This document shows positions 1 to 4,395 of a DNA stretch of 5,306 nucleotides, one piece after another. Origin of the DNA: Sneathiella sp. (lineage in GTDB: Bacteria > Pseudomonadota > Alphaproteobacteria > Sneathiellales > Sneathiellaceae); NCBI GenBank assembly GCA_016765515.1, contig JAESPT010000421.1, positions 1 through 5,306 on the forward strand. The letters run 5' to 3'. Position 1 is the first letter of the stretch, and every line of letters begins with the position of its first letter. The translations under genes were made by a program, and so were the position numbers. The notes under the pieces were generated by a model. That model was not told where the DNA came from and did not search any database. It saw only the letters and a program-made list of their open reading frames with translations.

Positions 1-1471
1 CACCGCGACCAGAAACGTCCGTCACTTTTTCGGCCGTTGAAAAACCGGGGGCGAAGATCATGTTGTCAATTTCATCATCTGACGGGGTGGCATTTTCTGC
101 GATGACTCCCCGTTCGCGGGCTTTTTTGAGAACGACGGCCCTGTTTATGCCCTGACCGTCATCTGATATTGTAATAATAATCCTGCCGCCGCGATGCTCA
201 GCAGACAGGGTGACAGTTCCTTCTTCAGATTTGCCTGCTGCAGCACGCTCGTCGGGCATTTCCAGACCATGATCCAGGGAATTTCGGATCATATGGGTGA
301 TCGGATCGCTGATTTCCTCAACGACTGTCTTATCGACTTCCGTGTTTTCTCCAATGGTAACGAGTTTGACTTTCTTATCCAGTTTGGCAGAAAGTTCTCG
401 AACCAGTCGGGGCATGCGCGAGAAAACCGATTTAAGGGGTTGCATGCGGATTGCCATGACACTTTCCTGCAGCTCCCGGGTATGGACCGCCAATTCTCCA
501 AGTCCGCGGACCATGTCGGGGAACTGATCTTTCGGAAGGTCCAACGTTTGCTGCGACAACATGGATTGGGTAATAACCAATTCACCGACCATATTGACCA
601 GACGGTCAATTCGGTCCAGGTCAACACGGATTGACGTGGCTTTAGACGCTCCAGCCGTTTGTTTTCCTGCGGCTTGAGCCGATTTCCCCAACGCACCTGA
701 TCCAGACTTGGCAGCCTTAGTATCCTGTTCTTGCTCCGCTGCCGTTTGTCCTTCAATTTCAATATTTAAAGTGCAATCTTCGGTTACAAACTCGAAAACT
801 TCCTGTACATCTGCGCGGCTTGCTTCCGATATAAGAGTGAAGTTCCAGGAGATGTAGGCTTCTTCACCATCCATCTTACCAAGGGCAGGGAGAGTACTTA
901 CGTCTGGCTCGGCTATCACTTCACCCAGGGTTTTCAATTCTCTGACGATTAAAAGTGGCTCATTGGCATGTTTGAAAAGTTCGGTTTTTGGAGCAAAGGA
1001 AATCAGGTATGTCTTGGGGCCGGTGATTTCCGCCACTTCTTCAGGTTGAGCATTGTCGGCCGAACCCGGATCACTCTTAGGATCATCAACGTTGATGGTC
1101 TTCAGAATTTCATCAAGAACGTCTTTGCCAAACTCTTCTCCTGGCTCAGATATGCTTTCAGCGCATTCGACCAGAGCTGACAGGATATCTGATGCGCGGA
1201 AGAGCAGATTAACACCGTCTTTCGTCACGGCAATTCGGCCATCTCTCATGCGATCAAGAAGGGCTTCAAACTGGTGGGAAAATTCAGCGAGTTTGACAAA
1301 TTTAAAGGCACCAGCACCCGCTTTGATTGAATGAACTGCTCTAAATATTGCATGGAGAACTTCTGGATCGGTTGATCCCTCACTCAGCGCCGAGAGCTGG
1401 ATTTCAACATCCGCAAGCAGTTCAGAGCATTCTGCGAAATAGGTTACTTTAAATTGTTCGTAATCATCCAT
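1..1471 (-). CDS. cheA: Chemotaxis sensor histidine kinase CheA (partial, C-terminus beyond left edge)
   Basis: CheA is the cytoplasmic histidine kinase of the chemoreceptor array. It autophosphorylates on its HPt histidine and passes the phosphate to CheY and CheB. The 490 visible residues read in order. P1 HPt domain is about 1-105, with phospho-accepting His47 in VHSIKAGAGAF. A P2-like response-regulator-binding region is about 153-238 (ISFAP, NEPLLIVREL, VFEFV), of the type seen in alphaproteobacterial CheA. A low-complexity Ala/Gly/Lys/Gln linker covers about 239-279. P3 dimerisation helices span about 280-345 (RVDLDRIDRLVNMVGELVI). The P4 ATPase has its N box at 393-402 (HMIRNSLDHG), a DDGQGI box at 437-442, and the start of the SGRG box at 487-490, where the window ends. 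The rest of P4 and the CheW-like P5 lie outside. The ATG at 1471 has a strong Shine-Dalgarno. The gene is third in the visible STAS-cheY-cheA operon. All kinase residues visible are intact, and identification is near certain. Confidence 0.97.
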   Translation of the reverse strand, partial: MDDYEQFKVTYFAECSELLADVEIQLSALSEGSTDPEVLHAIFRAVHSIKAGAGAFKFVKLAEFSHQFEALLDRMRDGRIAVTKDGVNLLFRASDILSALVECAESISEPGEEFGKDVLDEILKTINVDDPKSDPGSADNAQPEEVAEITGPKTYLISFAPKTELFKHANEPLLIVRELKTLGEVIAEPDVSTLPALGKMDGEEAYISWNFTLISEASRADVQEVFEFVTEDCTLNIEIEGQTAAEQEQDTKAAKSGSGALGKSAQAAGKQTAGASKATSIRVDLDRIDRLVNMVGELVITQSMLSQQTLDLPKDQFPDMVRGLGELAVHTRELQESVMAIRMQPLKSVFSRMPRLVRELSAKLDKKVKLVTIGENTEVDKTVVEEISDPITHMIRNSLDHGLEMPDERAAAGKSEEGTVTLSAEHRGGRIIITISDDGQGINRAVVLKKARERGVIAENATPSDDEIDNMIFAPGFSTAEKVTDVSGRG

Positions 1472-1481
1472 GTTTGAGATC

Positions 1482-1487
1482 CCTCCT
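1482..1487 (-). promoter_or_regulatory. Ribosome binding site of cheA
   Basis: A full AGGAGG on the minus strand ends 10 bases before the cheA ATG at 1471. It fixes the cheA start and is the strongest Shine-Dalgarno in the window. It lies in the 30-base gap after the cheY stop codon, so cheA can be translated independently of cheY on the shared transcript. Confidence 0.8.
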
Positions 1488-1501
1488 GTGGGGAGCGCTG
1501 A

Positions 1502-1867
1502 TTAACCGCAGACTTTTTGGACAACTTTAAGAAGTTTTTCAGGTTCAAAAGGTTTAACAATCCAACCGGTTGCCCCAGCGGAGCGTCCTTCGTCTTTCTT
1601 GCTGTCATCGCTTTCAGTTGTGAGAACGAGGATCGGGGTGGAACTATGGGCCGGATTTTTACGGAGTTCCTTCACCAAGCTAATACCGTCCATGTTGGGC
1701 ATGTTGATATCGGTGATGACAAGATCGACACTTTCCTTCCCTAAAGCCTCTAACGCCAGCATTCCATCTGCCGCTTCAACCACTTCATATCCGGCCCCTT
1801 TAAGGGTGAAACTCACCATGTCCCGCATGGTTTTTGAATCATCAACAGCAAGGACTTTTTTTCCCAT
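1502..1867 (-). CDS. cheY: Chemotaxis response regulator CheY (single receiver domain)
   Basis: This 121-residue stand-alone receiver is phosphorylated by CheA and, in the family, binds the flagellar switch to change motor behaviour or acts as a phosphate sink. All catalytic residues are present. They are the acidic pair Asp9-Asp10, phospho-acceptor Asp53 (VITDINMP), the switch threonine Thr83 (LVLTTES) and Lys105 in the IVKPF motif. The position matching E. coli CheY Tyr106 is Trp102, within GATGWIVKPF, a pattern common in alphaproteobacteria. There is no output domain, and the length is typical for CheY. Its ATG shares one base with the stop codon of the upstream STAS gene (TAATG), which suggests translational coupling; a GGAG lies about 12 bases upstream inside the STAS gene. 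Assignment to CheY rather than another single-domain receiver rests on the adjacent cheA. Genomes of this class often carry several CheY paralogues, so which role this copy plays is open. Confidence 0.93.
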   Translation of the reverse strand: MGKKVLAVDDSKTMRDMVSFTLKGAGYEVVEAADGMLALEALGKESVDLVITDINMPNMDGISLVKELRKNPAHSSTPILVLTTESDDSKKDEGRSAGATGWIVKPFEPEKLLKVVQKVCG

Positions 1868-2169
1868 TATTTACTACTCCATTTGTTAATGAGATCACTA
1901 AATCCAAGGTCGTTGAATGCATCGATTACCGGGTGACTTGGATTTTCAATGGATAAACGGAAACCAGACTCTTCAAAGGAATTACCTGCTGAAATAATGA
2001 CTTGCAGGCACGGCGTTGTGATTGCGTTGACTTCCGACGCGTCCACTTTGAGATCCGAACCGACGACAAGGCGTTCCAGGAATTTTTCCCGTAATTCCTC
2101 TGCAGCACTCAGACTCAGAATAGTCGGAAGGGTAAATTTTGAAGGAGCGGGTGTTTTCTGTGTGTCCAT
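1867..2169 (-). CDS. STAS-domain protein of the chemotaxis operon
   Basis: This 100-residue protein is a lone STAS (anti-anti-sigma-like) domain. It has an N-terminal strand and helix (LPTILSLSAAEELREKF), the core strand LKVDASEVNAI, the loop ITTPCLQVII, and a final strand and helix (GFRLSIENPSHPVIDAF...DLGF). No membrane segment or other domain is visible. Similar short STAS proteins are common as the first gene of alphaproteobacterial chemotaxis operons, ahead of cheY and cheA; their biochemical role is not well defined. In SpoIIAA-type anti-anti-sigma factors a serine in the loop is phosphorylated. Aligned through CLQV/GLGV, that position is Pro53 here, with Thr52 beside it, so classical serine switching looks unlikely. 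The protein may be a scaffold or binding partner, but this is inference. The ATG at 2169 has only a weak Shine-Dalgarno. It is the first gene after the CtrA-boxed promoter and is coupled to cheY by a one-base overlap. Confidence 0.85.
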   Translation of the reverse strand: MDTQKTPAPSKFTLPTILSLSAAEELREKFLERLVVGSDLKVDASEVNAITTPCLQVIISAGNSFEESGFRLSIENPSHPVIDAFNDLGFSDLINKWSSK

Positions 2170-2213
2170 AGTTTTTCAATCTCAAGCTTGTATCGGATTT
2201 CATGTCTTGAAAC

Positions 2214-2248
2214 TTATCTAAAAGTATTAGGACTATAATTGTAGATAA
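2214..2248. repeat. Inverted repeat TTATCTA/TAGATAA around the chemotaxis promoter -10
   Basis: TTATCTA at 2214-2220 and TAGATAA at 2242-2248 form a perfect 7-base inverted repeat with 21 bases between the arms. It brackets the predicted transcription start, and one arm overlaps the -10 element of the chemotaxis promoter. The longer word TAGATAAAT occurs at 2242-2250 and again at 2430-2438. A repressor operator is possible, but AT-rich DNA gives such repeats by chance fairly often. Confidence 0.35.
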
Positions 2249-2266
2249 ATGTTAATTTGGGGTTAA
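2238..2266 (-). promoter_or_regulatory. Predicted promoter of the STAS-cheY-cheA operon
   Basis: On the minus strand, TTAACC (2266-2261) and TACAAT (2243-2238) are separated by 17 bases. The -10 matches the sigma70 consensus at five of six positions and the -35 at four of six. A start near 2231 would give a leader of about 60 bases before the STAS ATG. The weak -35 coincides with the first half of a CtrA box, the usual arrangement in CtrA-activated promoters, where the regulator makes up for a poor -35. Confidence 0.5.
2251..2266 (-). promoter_or_regulatory. CtrA binding site (full TTAA-N7-TTAAC box)
   Basis: The minus strand reads TTAACCCCAAATTAAC, an exact match to the CtrA consensus TTAA-N7-TTAAC known from Caulobacter and other alphaproteobacteria. 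It overlaps the predicted -35 of the chemotaxis promoter and ends 7 bases before the -10, as in CtrA-activated promoters. CtrA is a response regulator that controls flagellar, chemotaxis and, in some orders, cell-cycle genes. The match is direct observation; occupancy by CtrA is inferred from motif, position and the nature of the downstream genes. Confidence 0.65.
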
Positions 2267-2334
2267 AGAATAAGCCAAATGCTCTTTTTAGTTAAATTAG
2301 AAATACATTGTATATAAAATTATTAGCTGTGTTT

Positions 2335-2363
2335 TTGACGAAAGAAACATAGGGTGCTATATT
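2335..2363 (+). promoter_or_regulatory. Sigma70-like promoter facing the GGDEF gene
   Basis: TTGACG at 2335-2340 and TATATT at 2358-2363 are separated by exactly 17 bases, and TGC directly before the -10 gives an extended -10 element. By sequence this is the best promoter in the window. A start near 2370 would leave about 295 bases before the GGDEF ATG, an unusually long AT-rich leader. It could therefore also drive a small RNA. A nearer TATAGT at 2608-2613 is an alternative -10, but it lacks a good -35. Confidence 0.5.
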
Positions 2364-2623
2364 TTGTATGCAGGATGGATTTTTTAAATTTTTTAAATTT
2401 CTATATATTTTCTTTGTTTTTCAATAATATAGATAAATATATTGGAACCATATTATTTGAAATTCATATTTGTGAATTACATTTTTATAGAATGAGGGGA
2501 AGATGAGAATAAATCGCAAAAATTAGATATATAAGACTTTATTTTAATTATTATTCTCTCATATTTTAAAGTGTAATAAGGAGTACTTTTGCTTGAATTT
2601 TTGAAAATATAGTGCAGGCGGAA

Positions 2624-2668
2624 ATGTACTGGCTATTTGATCGGATAAGGAAGGATTGGAGCCCATGA
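2624..2668 (+). CDS. Possible 14-residue leader peptide coupled to the GGDEF gene
   Basis: ATG at 2624 opens a 14-codon frame (MYWLFDRIRKDWSP) whose TGA stop overlaps the GGDEF start as ATGA, the classic arrangement for translational coupling. An AGGCGG at 2616-2621 precedes it, though set close to the ATG. G+C rises to gene-like levels from about 2614, just ahead of this frame. No known leader peptide is recognised. A 14-codon frame can easily arise by chance, so this is a candidate only. Confidence 0.25.
   Translation: MYWLFDRIRKDWSP
2651..2655 (+). promoter_or_regulatory. Ribosome binding site deciding the GGDEF start
   Basis: AAGGA, part of the purine stretch AAGGAAGGA from 2647, ends 9 bases before ATG 2665. 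It abuts the in-frame TTG at 2656 with no spacing, so the ATG is preferred. An in-frame TGA at 2638-2640 rules out any start further upstream. Confidence 0.6.
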
Positions 2669-3621
2669 GCTCAGAGAATGCAATGACGAATGATCTGCCC
2701 ATAACACTTGTTGTTTTATCTGGAACCAGGGTTGAGGGCGAAAAACTGCTTTCTAAAATTGATGAAACTCCCTTTGCGCGATCTTATGTTACAAATATAG
2801 CTGTTGCGGTCGATGAAATTGATGCGGAATTGCAGTCTCACATTGTACTTATTGATCATGGCCTTTCTGATGGGCGGGTGCAGGAATTGGTAACGGTCCT
2901 GCGTCAAAAATATCCTCCTTCCAGACTCCTGATGCTTGGCCTTATAAAAAAGGAAGAAATCACATTGCTGCCCTCTTTGATTCAAAGTGGCATCTTTGAT
3001 TTTGAAACTTCGCCTGTTACCGCAGATGTCTTAAATTCCAGGCTTCTGTTCAGCCGGGTAACCCTGAGACGGGAGCATGAATTAAGTCAGACATTAAATC
3101 AGGATTTTCTGACAGGACTTCCCAACCGACAGCGCTTTCTTGACCAGGCTGTCTCTCTTTATGCCAGTGCTCATCGTAACCAGAAATCCATTGTTGCCGC
3201 GATGATCGCACCGGATCATTTAGCGACGATAAATAATGAATTTGGTCTATCTATAGGGGATTATATTTTAAAAACCATGGCGAATTTACTTGCCCGTCGA
3301 AAACGGGATACGGATTTGCTATGCCGATTTGATGGGAGCCGTTTTTGCCTGCTGACCGTTGATATGCAGGATACTCATTTAATAACATTTCTGGATGATG
3401 TGCTTGCATCTTTTCAGGCCCACGATTTTGGCGATGAAGCCATTTGTCCAACACTGACTGCGAGTATTGGTGCAACAAAGTATTTGGGCGAGAATATTAC
3501 GGACATGTTTGACCATGCGGAACGCGCCCTCTTTCAGGCGAGAGAAAATGGGTATAATCAATTTGTGATCATGGAAGAGCAGGAAGTCAAACCTGTGCCA
3601 ACCTGGTCGGTTCTTAATTAA
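2665..3621 (+). CDS. Pseudo-receiver/degenerate GGDEF protein, likely c-di-GMP receptor
   Basis: The 318-residue protein has two domains. Residues about 12-130 look like a receiver fold. VLIDHGLSDG places Asp64 at the phospho-acceptor position, but the N-terminal acidic pair is missing (VVLSGT) and the conserved lysine before proline is Ser116 (ETSP), so it is probably a pseudo-receiver. Residues about 145-305 form a GGDEF domain opening with DFLTGLPNR. The signature is DGSRF (223-227) instead of GGDEF/GGEEF. Against PleD, the metal-binding aspartate is Ala182 and the metal-binding glutamate is Ser225, so cyclase activity should be lost. The guanine-contact residues Asn190 and Asp199 and the inhibitory-site motif RDTD (214-217, correctly nine residues before the signature) are kept. 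This pattern fits a c-di-GMP effector, like PopA of Caulobacter, which has two receiver domains. No membrane segment is seen. It is transcribed away from the chemotaxis operon. Its 3' end overlaps rluA. Domain calls are firm; c-di-GMP binding is inference. Confidence 0.88.
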   Translation: MSSENAMTNDLPITLVVLSGTRVEGEKLLSKIDETPFARSYVTNIAVAVDEIDAELQSHIVLIDHGLSDGRVQELVTVLRQKYPPSRLLMLGLIKKEEITLLPSLIQSGIFDFETSPVTADVLNSRLLFSRVTLRREHELSQTLNQDFLTGLPNRQRFLDQAVSLYASAHRNQKSIVAAMIAPDHLATINNEFGLSIGDYILKTMANLLARRKRDTDLLCRFDGSRFCLLTVDMQDTHLITFLDDVLASFQAHDFGDEAICPTLTASIGATKYLGENITDMFDHAERALFQARENGYNQFVIMEEQEVKPVPTWSVLN

Positions 3622-4267
3622 AATCGGCGTGTAATGTGAAAGAAAACCGTTCTCCTGTTGCCGGGTGATCAAATTCCAGATGTTCTGAATGGAGGAGCAG
3701 GCGGGACGCCATCGCCTGCACGTCCAGGGGAGCATAAAGAGCATCTCCTAAAATTGGGTGTCCTAAAGCTTTCATATGGACCCGTAACTGGTGAGACCGG
3801 CCTGTTTCGGGGCGAAGAGAGACAAGCGTCTTTTCTTCTTCTCTTTTTATGACCGTATAATGGGTGAGGGAGGGTTTTCCCATTTGCATGTCAATTTTCT
3901 GTAGCGGGCGCCTTGGCCAGTCCAGCAACAAGGGTAAATTGACAGTTCCAGAATTTTGTTCAGGGTGCCCGGCAATCCAAGCGACATAGCGCTTTCCTAC
4001 TTTTCTGTCTTGAAAGGCCATGCTTAAGTGACGATGAATTTCTTGACTTAATGCAATAACAATCAGGCCCGACGTCTGCATGTCCAACCTGTGAACGATG
4101 AGGGCCGTTGAGTAGATTGTTTGGATACGGCTGATCAGGCAGTCTTTCTTGTCTTCTCCTCGTCCAGGAACCGTCAGCAGACCGGCAGCCTTGTTGGCAA
4201 GAAGAATAAAATCGTCCTCATAGACGATATCAAGAAATGGTTCTGTCGGAGGTGAGTAGTGGAACAT
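3614..4267 (-). CDS. rluA: Dual-specificity 23S rRNA/tRNA pseudouridine synthase RluA
   Basis: RluA converts uridine to pseudouridine, in E. coli at U746 of 23S rRNA and U32 of several tRNAs. The 217-residue protein matches the length and block order of E. coli RluA as I recall it. It has an N-terminal PPTEPFLDIVYEDD, then NKAAGLLTVPGR, the catalytic HRLDMQTSG with Asp62, then GKRYVAWIAGHP, DWPRRPLQKI, the ETGRSHQLRVHM motif, LGHPILGDALYA and LLLHSEHLEFDHP. There is no N-terminal S4 domain, which separates it from RluC and RluD and fits RluA. The ATG at 4267 lacks a clear Shine-Dalgarno, but the N-terminus aligns well with E. coli RluA, so the start is likely right. It is convergent with the GGDEF gene, overlapping it by 8 bases in TTAATTAA, and lies 128 bases downstream of the acyl-CoA dehydrogenase on the same strand. 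No functional link to either is evident. Confidence 0.93.
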   Translation of the reverse strand: MFHYSPPTEPFLDIVYEDDFILLANKAAGLLTVPGRGEDKKDCLISRIQTIYSTALIVHRLDMQTSGLIVIALSQEIHRHLSMAFQDRKVGKRYVAWIAGHPEQNSGTVNLPLLLDWPRRPLQKIDMQMGKPSLTHYTVIKREEEKTLVSLRPETGRSHQLRVHMKALGHPILGDALYAPLDVQAMASRLLLHSEHLEFDHPATGERFSFTLHADFN

Positions 4268-4285
4268 GGAAACTTTATATAAAAC

Positions 4286-4308
4286 TGCGGGAGGCCTCTT
4301 TTACCGCA
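4286..4308 (-). terminator. Weak candidate terminator after the acyl-CoA dehydrogenase gene
   Basis: TGCGG and CCGCA form a 5-base-pair stem around a 13-base loop that contains the palindrome GAGGCCTC (4291-4298). In the minus direction the stem is followed by GTTTTATAT, a short T-rich run. The stem is short and the loop long, so termination would be weak. It ends about 18 bases before the rluA start and could partly separate rluA from the gene upstream. Confidence 0.25.
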
Positions 4309-4311
4309 TTT

Positions 4312-4343
4312 CGTCCCCATATTCCAATCTGTTGATGGGGACG
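4312..4343. repeat. Perfect 9-base inverted repeat in the rluA upstream gap
   Basis: CGTCCCCAT (4312-4320) and ATGGGGACG (4335-4343) form a GC-rich stem around 14 bases; an inner CAA/TTG pairing (4325-4327 with 4332-4334) can extend it past a 4-base bulge. Neither strand has a T-run after the stem, so it is not a standard intrinsic terminator. It may protect the 3' end of the upstream transcript, act with another termination factor, or be an operator or dispersed repeat. It lies in the 128-base gap before rluA. Confidence 0.6.
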
Positions 4344-4395
4344 TCGCGTAATTTCAGCCTCTACCCGCATGGTTTGTATTCAGTTGAGTAAATGT

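Larger units (their letters stand above)
2170..2664. other. Long AT-rich divergent intergenic region
   Basis: About 495 bases separate the chemotaxis operon from the GGDEF gene. A hand count gives about 21% G+C over 2281-2580, far below the genes on either side; composition returns to gene-like values from about 2614. No convincing long reading frame exists here. The region holds a CtrA box and promoter toward the chemotaxis operon, a sigma70-like promoter toward the GGDEF gene, a tandem TTTTTTAAA repeat (2380-2388 and 2389-2397) of the kind that bends DNA, and several small dyads. These are an 11-base palindrome at 2303-2313 (ATACATTGTAT), AATTCA/TGAATT at 2461-2466 and 2473-2478, and GAGAATAA/TTATTCTC at 2505-2512 and 2551-2558. 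Such length and composition fit a region bound by nucleoid proteins and several regulators, but binding cannot be shown from sequence alone. Confidence 0.8.

Noticed and set aside
194..634. 146-codon plus-strand frame
   Set aside because: It lies wholly antisense to the CheA P3/P4 region, resembles no known family, and is explained by codon composition of cheA on the other strand.
289..762. 157-codon minus-strand frame inside cheA
   Set aside because: It is a shifted frame of cheA, rich in Arg, Ser and Trp with no domain pattern, while the overlapping CheA frame carries all conserved motifs.
1517..1889. Plus-strand frames opposite cheY
   Set aside because: Two overlapping frames lie antisense to a fully conserved receiver domain and show no motif of their own.
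2375..2506. 43-codon plus-strand frame in the AT-rich region (MDFLNFLNFYIF...)
   Set aside because: It is a product of T-rich DNA (Phe, Leu, Ile, Asn), its AGG abuts the ATG with no spacing, and it resembles nothing known. Kept only as a remote possibility.
2589..2612. TTG-started 7-codon frame (MLEFLKI) after AAGGAG
   Set aside because: The Shine-Dalgarno is good, but seven codons from a TTG are too little to support a gene call.
2656..2664. TTG at 2656 as the start of the GGDEF protein
   Set aside because: The purine-rich ribosome site directly abuts this TTG, while ATG at 2665 has suitable spacing, so the three extra residues are unlikely.
2665..3621. Active diguanylate cyclase
   Set aside because: The signature is DGSRF and both metal ligands are replaced, so c-di-GMP synthesis is not expected.
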